Shown here: positions 1-8,645 of the stretch, piece after piece
Layout: the number at the start of each line of letters is the position of its first letter
Position numbering within the stretch: the first letter of the stretch is position 1
Assembly: GCF_003269035.1 (NCBI RefSeq)
Contig: NZ_QLTK01000006.1
Span: forward strand, 286,253 to 350,252
DNA length: 64,000 nt
Direction of reading: 5' to 3'
Origin: Paraburkholderia bryophila
Lineage (GTDB): Bacteria; Pseudomonadota; Gammaproteobacteria; Burkholderiales; Burkholderiaceae
Made by a program: the position numbers and the translations under genes
The notes under the pieces: model-generated
Databases searched by the model: none
The model's input: the letters and a program-made list of their open reading frames with translations, nothing else
Told to the model about the DNA's origin: nothing

Positions 1-393
1 CTCGTGGCCGCGGACGTCATCAAACCCGACGGCGCCCGCGCGCCCGATTTCGGCGCCGCGCCGCAAGGCATGTTGCAGATCGACCGCGAAGGCCGTTACA
101 CGCTGCAGATTTTCAGAGCCGAGCGGCCACGGTTCGCCTCGGGCGATAAACAGACCGGCACACCGGCCGAATACACGGCCGCCGTGCTGGGGTCCAGCAC
201 GCACTTCGGCACGATCACGGTCGACGCGGTGGCGCATACGCTGACGTTTCAGATCGACAAGGCGTCGTTTCCGAACTGGGAAGGGCAGACGCAAACCCGC
301 CACTATGAACTGATGGGCGACGAACTCAGCTATCGCGTCGTACCGAGACCGAATGGCGACGTGCCGATTTCGGTCTGGCACCGCCTGCGTTGA
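1..393 (+). CDS. Lipocalin-like domain protein, 3' part only
   Basis: The reading frame is open from the window edge to a TGA at 391-393, so the true start lies upstream; the GTG at position 4 is unlikely to be the start. The visible ~130 residues contain KPDGARAPDFG, APQGMLQIDREGRYTLQIF, FASGDK and GSSTHFGTITVD. This pattern is known from the lipocalin-like family (Lipocalin_5 type), small beta-barrel proteins that often lack a defined ligand. The end, PISVWHRLR, looks like the natural C-terminus. Function beyond the fold is not inferable. It converges on the minus-strand protease gene across ~137 bp. Confidence 0.7.
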   Translation, partial: LVAADVIKPDGARAPDFGAAPQGMLQIDREGRYTLQIFRAERPRFASGDKQTGTPAEYTAAVLGSSTHFGTITVDAVAHTLTFQIDKASFPNWEGQTQTRHYELMGDELSYRVVPRPNGDVPISVWHRLR

Positions 394-530
394 GCGACGC
401 GCGATGCGCGCCGACCTGAAAGAAGCATGCATCGTTCGAGCGCCGGTGACGAGGTTCGACTCACCCCATCATCGGCGCCCGCTCGAACGTTCAGCTCGTC
501 ACGAGCACGAGCACGAGTCGGCCCGAGTGC

Positions 531-2303
531 TTACTTCTTGAACGAATGGCTGCTGATATACGAAGCGAGCTTCGCGATATCCACGCTGCCCCATCCCGTG
601 GGATAGTCCCAGCCCGTGCCGGCCTTATAGCCATAACCGCCGTAGCCGTTATTGCCCGACTTCACGTCATGCACGATGGACGGCGTCGCCTTGATCGCGC
701 TGTACAAACTGGCCGCCGGGAAACCGAGGCTGTTCGAATTGGCGCTCTGCACGCGCGCCCACAGGCCGACGAAAATCGGCGAAGCGAGACTCGTGCCGCC
801 GATCTGCTGAAGCTGGCCGTAGTTGTAGATCATCGCGCCCGTGCTTTGCGCCGCGTCGAACGAAATGTCCGGCAACAGACGCTGGCCCGGCGTGCCGGTC
901 ACCACCGACTGCCACGACGGCTTGCTCTCGAACGCGCTGAAGCCGCCACCGGTCGCCCACAGCTTGCCGTTGCCGTCGAGTCCTTCGTTCCACACGGTCT
1001 CGTTCGACCATGCGCCGCCCGAGGTCGTGTAAAGCGTCGTGCCGCCGACAGCGATTACGTTCGGCGACGAGGCCGGCCACGACACCGAATACGTGCTGCC
1101 GTCCGGATAGCCGCGGTTGTTGCACTCGTACACGCCTTCGTCGCCGGACGAAACCGAGAACGTCTGACCTTGCGCGGCGCCGGCCGCGAAGATGCGGTCT
1201 TCGGCTTGCAGCGTGCCGTCCGCATTCGCGTCCGCTTCGCACCAGCCGAGCGACACGTTGATCACCTTGGCGGTGTCGTCGGAGACGGCCTGGTTGAACG
1301 CCTGCGTGAGGCCGGTGTTGCCCGACGCGCTGTCGTCGGCCATGTAGAACAGCAACTGTTGCACCGCGCCGCCCGCCGAGCCGACGATCGACTGGCTGTC
1401 CAGATCCCACTCGCCCTGGCCGTCCTGGTCGTCGCTGTAGTCACCATTAGGCGAGCCGGTCTGGATGGCCTGCGTGTTGACCGCGGCGAGGTTGTTCGCG
1501 CTGGTGAACTGCTGCAAGTCCTGCAGCGTTTGCGACACACCGCCTTGCGTGATGATGCCGACCGTGGTGTTCGCGGCGGTGGGCAGGCTGGTGGCGTCGT
1601 AGATCGCCGGGAATTCGGTCGGGTAGTGCGCCTTCGCGGTGCCCGAGGCCAGCGTCTTCACGGCCGTGCGGTTGCCGATCTTCAGCAGCGGATGCGCACG
1701 CGCGACGTTCTGCAGGCCCAGCACCGAGCCGACGATCTCGCCCAGGTTCTGCGGCACTTGCGCCGCCGCGATATTCGCGTAGCCGCTCTTGCCGTTCAAC
1801 TGATAGCGCACCAGCGGCGTATTGAAGGCCGATTTGACCGCGCCGGCGCTGCCGTCGGCGGAGATCAGCAGGCGGTTCGCCGCGACCCGGATATTGACGA
1901 AGCCGTTCTTGCGCAGATGCGCGACGACCTGCTGCACCTGCGCCTCGGTCGGCGCGTACTGATCGACGAACTGCTGCCGCTTGAGGAACTTGCCGAACTG
2001 CGCGTTGCCCGGTTGATTGACCGACTGCGCGAACGCCTTCAGCTTCGCCTCATCGCGTAGCTTCAGGCTGACCACGATATGCGTGCTCTCGCCGGCGGCG
2101 AGTTCGAGCAGGGGCGTAGCGCTGAGCGAGCGCGTCTGCACCTGGCTGGGGGTGACGAACGCCTTCGTGTCGGTCGCCGTCCACAAGGTGGACGACGACG
2201 CCGACGCCGCGAACACGGCGCACGAAGCCATGGCGAGAGGCAAGGCAACGGCCGCGTGACGCTTTAGGCCGAAAGCCGTTCGATTTGCGATTGACGATTT
2301 CAT
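531..2303 (-). CDS. Secreted S53 (sedolisin/kumamolisin-type) serine-carboxyl protease
   Basis: The 590-residue product starts with a basic N-terminus and a hydrophobic signal peptide ending around AVFAASA. A pro-kumamolisin activation domain follows (about residues 55-200), with the family hallmark QPGNAQFGKFL. The catalytic domain carries Glu298 and Asp302 (GEWDLDSQ), the oxyanion Asp388 (SSGDEG) and the nucleophile Ser505 (GGTSLASP). The C-terminal NGYGGYGYKAGTGWDYPTGWGS matches the calcium-binding loop. Known members are acid-active secreted endopeptidases made as zymogens. Length and all key residues are intact, so it should be active. It is transcribed alone, away from the beta-propeller gene, with a long AT-rich shared upstream region. 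Confidence 0.93.
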   Translation of the reverse strand: MKSSIANRTAFGLKRHAAVALPLAMASCAVFAASASSSTLWTATDTKAFVTPSQVQTRSLSATPLLELAAGESTHIVVSLKLRDEAKLKAFAQSVNQPGNAQFGKFLKRQQFVDQYAPTEAQVQQVVAHLRKNGFVNIRVAANRLLISADGSAGAVKSAFNTPLVRYQLNGKSGYANIAAAQVPQNLGEIVGSVLGLQNVARAHPLLKIGNRTAVKTLASGTAKAHYPTEFPAIYDATSLPTAANTTVGIITQGGVSQTLQDLQQFTSANNLAAVNTQAIQTGSPNGDYSDDQDGQGEWDLDSQSIVGSAGGAVQQLLFYMADDSASGNTGLTQAFNQAVSDDTAKVINVSLGWCEADANADGTLQAEDRIFAAGAAQGQTFSVSSGDEGVYECNNRGYPDGSTYSVSWPASSPNVIAVGGTTLYTTSGGAWSNETVWNEGLDGNGKLWATGGGFSAFESKPSWQSVVTGTPGQRLLPDISFDAAQSTGAMIYNYGQLQQIGGTSLASPIFVGLWARVQSANSNSLGFPAASLYSAIKATPSIVHDVKSGNNGYGGYGYKAGTGWDYPTGWGSVDIAKLASYISSHSFKK

Positions 2304-3006
2304 GTGACCTCCTGAGACAACAGCGCGAGGAGACGCCGGAATCTACCTTGTGGGTAATTCAGGTCGAATTTGTATAAAGATGAAATACCGTCTCGCGGCG
2401 CAGTTATGGGTGGTAATTAAGGGGCGCTCGGTTAAATATCGTGAGCGACGCAAAATTACCGTTCATTACACGGAGTCGGTACCTATCAGAATGGATAGTT
2501 GATGCGCAGGCGGGTTATCCGTCTTTAAATTTTCGTTTCGATTGAAGCGGCTGTTTTATTTCGCTTTTCCGATGCCGATTGCATGCCGGTAGCCTCTTCT
2601 GGCTTGTCCTGACGAAAAATGGAGGCGAAATTCTAATTAACTATTTTGATCTCAACATTCTATTTTAATTACAATTTCATTTCGGTTTTATAATTCGAAT
2701 ATCGCTTATTGATGAAAGTAAAAAGCTTATTATGCGATTCGCAACCCATTCTTACCGCAATCGGAGGCGGGTAATGTGACTATTGCCGGATTTTGCGAAT
2801 GGCCTTGCGCTCTTCGCGCTGAAGCGCGCTATTCGCGCAGATCGCAGCGCGCATTGACGGCGCGGTGACGCGGTGACGTGATTTCCCCTGCATGTCGGCC
2901 GCCTTGGCGCGCAACTCATCCGTTATTTTTTCCTCAGACGATTGAATATTTTTTCCTATCTGACGTTGTACATTGGCAAGGAGATAGTGTTCGGAGCGCG
3001 TTACGC
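2304..3006. other. Long AT-rich divergent intergenic region
   Basis: About 700 bases separate the divergent protease and beta-propeller genes with no credible gene. The middle (about 2620-2750) is strikingly AT-rich, with tracts such as TTAATTAACTATTTTGATC and TTTTAATTACAATTTC, against a GC-rich background. It must hold promoters for both secreted-protein genes. AT-rich islands like this are typical targets of H-NS-like silencers, but no specific binding site can be assigned by eye. Confidence 0.5.
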
Positions 3007-4932
3007 ATGGTCAGGCATCGGTTTCACCCCGTACTTTTTTGCGCGATGTTCGCCGCGCTCACGTTGTTCTCACCGACCGGCCGCGCGCAATACACCACCG
3101 ACTGGCTGGCGAACACCTTCGGCACGCTCGCCACGCACGTGGGCAACGGCGCGCGCTCGCTGTGGGTCGCGCCGGAGGGCGTGATCTATACCGCCTCGCT
3201 GTGGGACGAAAACGAAGGCGGCGTCGCGATCTATCAGAACGGCCAGAGCGCCGGTTCGATCGGCACGCATGCCGATTTCCAGGGCAGTGCGATCACCGGC
3301 AACGCCACCTCGATCTTCGCGGCCTTGCAGTACAACCGCTCGTTCGGCAGCGGCTCGGTAGGGCGTTACAACCGGACCACCCAGACACGCGATCTGGTGA
3401 TTCCCGTCAGCGTATGGACGGCCGTGCCGCATGCCGATGTCATCACCGGCCTCGCGACCGCCGGCTCGCTGCTGTATGCGAGCGACTTCTTCGGCAATCG
3501 CGTGCGCGTTTTCACGACCGACGGCGTCTTGCAGCGCGACATCACGGTGACGAGCCCCGGCGCGCTGGCGCTGGATAGCGCGGGCAATCTGTGGGTCGCG
3601 CAACAGAGCACGGGCGCGATCGTCGAGTTCAGCCCGGCCGGCGCGACGTTGAACACGATCCAGATGGCCGCCACGTCGCGGCCCTCGGCGTTGTATTTCG
3701 ACGCCACGTCGGGGCAACTGCTGGTGGGGGACCAGGGCCCGGATATGAACATCAAGCGGTACAGCATCGCGGGCGCGCCGACGCTGGTCGGCACGTTCGG
3801 CATTCAGGGCGGTTATCTCGACACCACCAGCGGCGTCAAGGGCCAGGTGGGCGACAAGCGCTTTACGCGCGTCGCGGGCATCGGCAAGGACGCGGCGGGC
3901 AATCTTTATGTGCTCAACAATCCGTGGGGCGGCAGTTGGGACATGGGCCGCAACGGCGTGACCGATCTGCACGCGTACGACAGCAACGGCAATCTGCAAT
4001 GGAAACTGCAGGCGTTGAACTTCGAGGCGGTCGCGGCGCCGGATCCGTCCACGGACGGCGCCTACTTCTACAGCGGCGCGCACATCTACACCGGCACGGC
4101 GGGCGGCACCTTCGTCGCGAATACGGTCGATCCGTTTACCTATCCGTCCGACCCGCGTCTGAACATGAACGACACGCAACGCGACGAGCATTTCGGGCAG
4201 CTCGTCACGGTAGGCGGCAACCGGATTCTGGTGGCGTCCGGGCAGAACCCCGGGATCTTCTACTTCTATCATTTCAACGCGGCGAGCGGCTATATCGCGA
4301 TTCCCGACGCGTCGATTCCGGGCACGACGTTCAATACGACCCGTCAGGTCACGGGCGGATTTTGTATCGATAGCAAGGGAGATGTGTGGGCGGGTCTGGA
4401 CCGCACGAATCAGATCTATCACTACCCGCTGACCGGTTTCGACGGCACGGGCAAGCCGCTGTGGGGACCGGGCGTGACGATCTCCATACCGCAGAGCATC
4501 CGGCCGTTGACGCGCATTCTCTACCTGCCCGAAAGCGACACGATGATTCTCGCGCAGGGCATTGCCGGCAGTTGGGACTGGACCGCAATGCTGTCGCGCA
4601 TCGAGATTTATCACGGCTGGAGCGCGGGCAACACGACGCGGCCCAATCCGGTGATCAACCTCACCAGCGCGAATCCAAAGTCGATCGCGGCAGCCGGCAA
4701 TTATCTGTTCGTCGGCTACGTCCACACGGTGCCCAATATCGACGCCTTCAATCTGACTACGGGGCAACTCGACACCACGTTGATCAACGCGAGTCCGGCG
4801 ACCGTGGACGTGGGCAACGACGTCGATTCGATGTACGGGCTGCGGGCGTTTCTGCGCGCCTCGGGCGAATACGTGATCACGAAAGACAACTACAACGGTT
4901 CGAGTATCGTGGTGCATCGCTGGACGCCGTGA
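3007..4932 (+). CDS. Secreted beta-propeller (NHL-repeat-like) protein
   Basis: The start at ATG 3007 is chosen because GGAG at 2993-2996 sits 10 bases upstream and because it gives a clean signal peptide (MVRHRFHPVLFCAMFAALTL, cleavage near GRAQ). The frame stays open upstream to 2878, but those residues look untranslated. The 641-residue product has repeated blade-like segments (ALDSAGNLWVAQQ, GIGKDAAGNLYVLNN, CIDSKGDVWAGLD) typical of NHL or SMP-30-type propellers. No catalytic residues are recognisable, so a binding or scaffold role outside the cytoplasm is most likely. Nothing nearby identifies the ligand. Confidence 0.75.
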   Translation: MVRHRFHPVLFCAMFAALTLFSPTGRAQYTTDWLANTFGTLATHVGNGARSLWVAPEGVIYTASLWDENEGGVAIYQNGQSAGSIGTHADFQGSAITGNATSIFAALQYNRSFGSGSVGRYNRTTQTRDLVIPVSVWTAVPHADVITGLATAGSLLYASDFFGNRVRVFTTDGVLQRDITVTSPGALALDSAGNLWVAQQSTGAIVEFSPAGATLNTIQMAATSRPSALYFDATSGQLLVGDQGPDMNIKRYSIAGAPTLVGTFGIQGGYLDTTSGVKGQVGDKRFTRVAGIGKDAAGNLYVLNNPWGGSWDMGRNGVTDLHAYDSNGNLQWKLQALNFEAVAAPDPSTDGAYFYSGAHIYTGTAGGTFVANTVDPFTYPSDPRLNMNDTQRDEHFGQLVTVGGNRILVASGQNPGIFYFYHFNAASGYIAIPDASIPGTTFNTTRQVTGGFCIDSKGDVWAGLDRTNQIYHYPLTGFDGTGKPLWGPGVTISIPQSIRPLTRILYLPESDTMILAQGIAGSWDWTAMLSRIEIYHGWSAGNTTRPNPVINLTSANPKSIAAAGNYLFVGYVHTVPNIDAFNLTTGQLDTTLINASPATVDVGNDVDSMYGLRAFLRASGEYVITKDNYNGSSIVVHRWTP

Positions 4933-5006
4933 CGGCGTGGGCGGCGCAGGCTATCGGCTAAGATACGGCCCGCGATGCAATTTTCCGAACAGAAGGAGTG
5001 GTTTCA

Positions 5007-5339
5007 GTGATTCAACCGAGCAACGTATTCAAGGACAACCTCGCGCAAATGCCCGCTATCGACGGCGTTGCGCGTATCGATCTGCTCGACGGCAACGGCG
5101 CCGTGGTGGCGAGCATCGAGAACAAGCCGGGCAAGCAGGGTTCGCTCGCGGTGTACCACTACCTGCAGCAGACGTTCGGCACGCTGGACGCCAACGCGGC
5201 CCAGCAGGGTCTCGCGCTGTTCGCGGAGCACACCGCCGACGCACGCAATCGCCCCGGCGCACATCCGAACGTCGACCTTCTGCTCGCGATCGTGGCGGGC
5301 GGCCCGGCATTGCGGATTCACGTCGTCGCGGCGGGTTAA
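5007..5339 (+). CDS. Small conserved protein, resembles DUF2322
   Basis: The 110-residue product is called from GTG 5007 because AGAAGGAG at 4991-4998 lies 8 bases upstream; the in-frame GTG at 4998 overlaps this ribosome binding site. Residues FKDNLAQMPAIDG, ENKPGKQGSLAVYHYL, FGTLDANAAQQGLALFAEHT and NRPGAHPNVDLL match my memory of the uncharacterised DUF2322 family, though I cannot verify this. No signal peptide or membrane segment is present. The gene is followed by a nested hairpin and is probably monocistronic. Function is unknown. Confidence 0.75.
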   Translation: MIQPSNVFKDNLAQMPAIDGVARIDLLDGNGAVVASIENKPGKQGSLAVYHYLQQTFGTLDANAAQQGLALFAEHTADARNRPGAHPNVDLLLAIVAGGPALRIHVVAAG

Positions 5340-5373
5340 ATCCGTCTTCGCATTCATGGCGAAATAGAAATCG

Positions 5374-5426
5374 CCCGGCTTGATCGTTAAATAATGAGCA
5401 TTTCATTATGCGCGGCCCAAGCCGGG
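5374..5426 (+). terminator. Nested inverted repeat, probable terminator
   Basis: CCCGGCTTG (5374-5382) pairs perfectly with CAAGCCGGG (5418-5426). Inside it ATAATGA (5391-5397) pairs with TCATTAT (5403-5409). ATTTTCTC follows the outer arm. The site lies 35 bases after the stop of the small conserved gene, which suits termination. The remaining ~240 bases up to 5668 hold no credible gene apart from the promoter of the next operon. Confidence 0.6.
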
Positions 5427-5668
5427 ATTTTCTCCCGTGCCGCCCACGGCGGCATCGGCAAACCTATCCGCAGTACACCTGCTCAATACCGTTGATGGAT
5501 TCCGCATAAGCTGCGAAGAAAGCCCACACAGCGGGCGGCAATACTCTTATCATCTGCGGCAGTCGAAAAAGAACTCCTGCTATGGGAACGCACTTTTCGC
5601 TTGCCATTCCCTTGCATGTTCAAAGCGTCCATCGCGATGAAATCGGAAACGAGATAGGAGTGTTTGCA

Positions 5669-6721
5669 GTGCATCAAAGTGAACGATTAATCGGCCACGC
5701 TGCCACTGTCGCCGCTAAAACCGCCCTGGTACTGGAAACCAATAATTTGCGCGGTGGCGATTCGGCGGCCAACGCGTTGTCGAGCCTGAAACGGCTGATC
5801 GAGCGGCTGACGCGGCAAACGCTCCCGCCGCAAGCGTTCGCTCAGTGGATCATCACGCACGACGGTCTCGACGCTCGCGCGCGCGAGGACCTCGTCGAAC
5901 TGGCGGGCCGGCCCGTCGACTTCGTCGAAATCGGCGCGCAAACCGGCTATTACGACGCGAAGAACCTCGGCTTCGAGCAGGTCGACGCGACCCGCTGCGA
6001 CTACGTCGCGTTCGGCGACGCCGACTGCCAGCCCGCCGCGGACTGGCTCGAGCGTCTGCTTGCCCCGTTCGGTGAAGCCGGCGCCGCCGCGCTGTCGGCG
6101 ATCGCCGGGCGCACCACGTACAGCGCCAGCATGAGCGGCGCGGCGCTGACCACCATCGACTTCATGTATTTCCCGAGTCCATTGCGCGCGGGCGCGACGC
6201 GGAACTTCTATGCGAACAACGTCGCGTTTCGCCGCGAGGTGTTCGAGCAATACCGTTACGGCAAACTCGCGGGCGTGTATCGCGCGCATTGCCAGGTGAT
6301 GGGCTTGCGTCTGCAGGACGCGGGCATGGTCGTGCATTACGCGCACGACGCGCATACCGAGCACCGTCTGCCGGACAGTTGGCGCGAAGCGGTGAAGCTG
6401 CGCTGGATGCGCGGCGAGGACAGCGTGGCGCTCACGCCGTACATTGTCCGTGCGTATTTGCCCGCGTCGCTGCACTGGTTCGCGCGCAGCGGGCCGTTGG
6501 CGCCGTTTTGCGTGATGGCGGGGCGCCTCGGCTTCAGTCTGCGCGCGCTCAATCATCAAGGTCTGCCGCCGCTGCGCGGCTGGCGGCGCGTCGCGACGGC
6601 CGGCTTGCTGATCGGCATTTCGTCGGTGGACACGCTGGGCGCGCTCGTGCGCGGCGCCGGTTTCGGCGCGCGGCGTGCGGCCGGCCGCGATGCCCAGGCG
6701 CTGTCCTATCACCGCCACTGA
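5669..6721 (+). CDS. Family 2 glycosyltransferase with C-terminal membrane segment
   Basis: GTG 5669 is preferred because TAGGAG (5655-5660) precedes it by 8 bases; an ATG at 5582 would add 29 residues with no good ribosome site. The 350-residue protein begins its GT-A fold with ALVLETNNLRGG, and has the acceptor-side TLPPQAFAQWIITHDGL and the metal/nucleotide site YVAFGDADCQP (D-A-D). The C-terminal third contains hydrophobic stretches (ATAGLLIGISSVDTLGALV). It heads a run of six same-strand genes, the later ones overlapping by a few bases, that together look like synthesis of a glycosylated lipid. The sugar donor and acceptor are not known. Confidence 0.8.
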   Translation: MHQSERLIGHAATVAAKTALVLETNNLRGGDSAANALSSLKRLIERLTRQTLPPQAFAQWIITHDGLDARAREDLVELAGRPVDFVEIGAQTGYYDAKNLGFEQVDATRCDYVAFGDADCQPAADWLERLLAPFGEAGAAALSAIAGRTTYSASMSGAALTTIDFMYFPSPLRAGATRNFYANNVAFRREVFEQYRYGKLAGVYRAHCQVMGLRLQDAGMVVHYAHDAHTEHRLPDSWREAVKLRWMRGEDSVALTPYIVRAYLPASLHWFARSGPLAPFCVMAGRLGFSLRALNHQGLPPLRGWRRVATAGLLIGISSVDTLGALVRGAGFGARRAAGRDAQALSYHRH

Positions 6722-6795
6722 GGCGGGGTGAGATCCGCTCACGCAGGCGTTGTGCCTTCGCTTCTTCGCTTACTCCAGCTTCCACCTTCCCGATC

Positions 6796-7887
6796 ATGAA
6801 CGACTCTTCTCTGCGTGCGCTCGGCTATCGCGCGACCGGTATTGCGCTTCTGTTGCTGAGCACGGCGGCCCAGGCCGCGCCTGTCGAGTTCGCCGGTCGT
6901 GGCGTGTACGACTTTGCATCGGCGAGCGGTTGCCCGTTCGATTTCACCGGTGCCGCTACGGCCGGTGCCGCTACGGCCGCCGGCAAGGACGCAACGCACG
7001 CCGCCTGCAATCGCGTGGCGCTCGATATCCAGGACGCGCGCGCCAGTGTCGACCCGGACGGACACACCATCCTGCTGTCGAGCGACACCGCCCACGAAAG
7101 CAGAACGCTGATCGGCGACGTGCTGCTGCAGGGCAGCGGCGTGGCGTCGAATGGCCGACGGGTGCCGTTGAGTCTGCAGGTGCTGTTGCGTCGCACCGGC
7201 CGCACATGGAGCCCCGACATTTACGTGCATGCGCCGGTGCCGGGCAAGTTCGCCGAGGTGCGCATGGACCCGTACCGGATCGTCGTGCGCGAGGGCACGG
7301 AACAGCGCGTCGTGTTCACGCCGGAGCAGGCGTACGACCTGCTCGCGCATCCGTCGCTGGCGGCGCGCGTGGCGCGTCATCTGGTCGAGGTCCGGCCGAC
7401 TGCGCAGGGCGAGGCCAACGCGAACGACATCACGATCGCGCTCGGGATTGGTCAGGTGGCGAAGGCGGTGGCACGCGCGCGCTTCAGCACCGATCAACCG
7501 GACGACACGGATCTGAATCAGGTACTCGCCACGCGCAACTGGACCGTCGACGTGGAAGCGTTGAGTAGCCAGATTCCGGCGTGGGCGGTCAAGCGCGAAC
7601 TGTTTCTGTTCGGCCTCGAAGCCAGCCCGCTGTTGCAGGATGTGCGTGAACGCGGTTTCGACCAACACGACAAGCTGTCGTTCGGTGTGGCGAACGGCGC
7701 GGGCTTCCTGCGTTTCAACGGTCGCGAAGAACCGTTCGCGGGCGCGGTCGCGTCGGGGCGCGCGTTCATGCAGGACAGCTTCATCGGTCTGATTCTCGCG
7801 TGGCGCCACGATGCCGGCGAGCGCACGGCAGCGGCGGGCGCATCCGCCACGCGTGCGGCGAAACGGCTGGGCGGAGCGCCGGCGTGA
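6796..7887 (+). CDS. Exported protein of unknown function
   Basis: ATG 6796 gives a 363-residue product with a clear signal peptide (ALGYRATGIALLLLSTAAQA, then APVEF). I do not recognise the family. The mature part has mixed beta-rich segments, including RVPLSLQVLLRRTGRTWSPD and a C-terminal NGREEPFAGAVASGRAF. A proline-free Gly/Ala/Thr stretch near residue 55 contains a short tandem repeat (GAATAGAATA). Its stop overlaps the GTG of the next gene (GTGA), so it is translated with the di-iron protein and probably serves the same envelope-lipid pathway. Confidence 0.65.
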   Translation: MNDSSLRALGYRATGIALLLLSTAAQAAPVEFAGRGVYDFASASGCPFDFTGAATAGAATAAGKDATHAACNRVALDIQDARASVDPDGHTILLSSDTAHESRTLIGDVLLQGSGVASNGRRVPLSLQVLLRRTGRTWSPDIYVHAPVPGKFAEVRMDPYRIVVREGTEQRVVFTPEQAYDLLAHPSLAARVARHLVEVRPTAQGEANANDITIALGIGQVAKAVARARFSTDQPDDTDLNQVLATRNWTVDVEALSSQIPAWAVKRELFLFGLEASPLLQDVRERGFDQHDKLSFGVANGAGFLRFNGREEPFAGAVASGRAFMQDSFIGLILAWRHDAGERTAAAGASATRAAKRLGGAPA

Positions 7888-8645
7888 GTCGGCTCGCCTA
7901 CGCTTGTCTCGCACCCGCCGAACCACGCGGGTTGGCGGCGTTGCGCGCGTGGCTGGTCGACCGCATCAAACGCAAGGCGCTGCGGCGGCTGCATGCCGAT
8001 CCGCGCGGCGAGCGGTTGGTGTTGCGCATGTATCTCGCCGCCGAAGACGCTACCGAACGCGCGCTGCAGGAAGAATTGCTGCCGCGGTCGCCCGCCTGGC
8101 TCACCCGGCAATTGAACCAGCATCTTGCGGACGAGCGCCGTCACGTGGCGTTGTTCGTCGACGCGCTGCAGGCCGTCGGCGATAGCGCGGAGCAGCGCCT
8201 CGCGCCGGACTGGCTGAGCCGCCGCAAGATCGCTCGATGGGACCGTCTCGCGCGCCGCTATGCGTCGCATTTCGCGCAGGGCGTGCTGGTGCCCGTCTAC
8301 GCCACGGGGTTGTGCGCCGAACAGATGGCGACGCGCGTGCTCACGCGCCACTGCGACGTGCTCGGCGGCGCGCATGCGTTGTTTCCGCTGTTCGCGTCGG
8401 TGCTGGCGGACGAGCGCCGCCATGTGCGCCTTTGCGAGACCACGCTGCGGCGTATGGTGGCGCCCGCCGAAGTGGCTGCGCTCGCGGCGCTGATGCGCGA
8501 GATTCGCGCGATCGAAGCCGGCTACGCGCTGACCGGCGCGATCGCGATCTATCTGGCGAGCTGGGCGATCCGGCCGCTCAAGCGCAGACCTGAAAGCACG
8601 CGTCCTGGCCCGCAGCAGAACCGCCACACGCACGGCACATCATGA
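7884..8645 (+). CDS. Ferritin-like di-iron protein, probable oxidase or hydroxylase
   Basis: The 253-residue product starts at GTG 7884, overlapping the previous stop by 4 bases, with GGAG at 7873-7876. It shows the full di-iron ligand pattern: Glu54 (LAAEDATE), Glu84-x-x-His87 (ADERRHVALF), Glu146 (CAEQMATR) and Glu177-x-x-His180 (ADERRHVRLC). The two ADERRHV copies reflect the duplicated two-helix unit of the ferritin fold. Known relatives range from storage proteins to oxygenases; the neighbours (glycosyltransferases, desaturase) favour substrate oxidation. A C-terminal hydrophobic stretch (ALTGAIAIYLASWAIRPL) could anchor it at the membrane. Confidence 0.8.
   Translation: MSRLAYACLAPAEPRGLAALRAWLVDRIKRKALRRLHADPRGERLVLRMYLAAEDATERALQEELLPRSPAWLTRQLNQHLADERRHVALFVDALQAVGDSAEQRLAPDWLSRRKIARWDRLARRYASHFAQGVLVPVYATGLCAEQMATRVLTRHCDVLGGAHALFPLFASVLADERRHVRLCETTLRRMVAPAEVAALAALMREIRAIEAGYALTGAIAIYLASWAIRPLKRRPESTRPGPQQNRHTHGTS

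Noticed and set aside
546..2060. 504-codon plus-strand open frame opposite the S53 protease
   Set aside because: It is an Arg/His/Val-rich shadow of the protease gene on the other strand, typical of high-GC DNA, with no family motif.
3070..4917. 615-codon minus-strand open frame opposite the beta-propeller gene
   Set aside because: The plus-strand product has a signal peptide and repeats; the minus-strand frame is Arg/Ala-rich with no recognisable domain.
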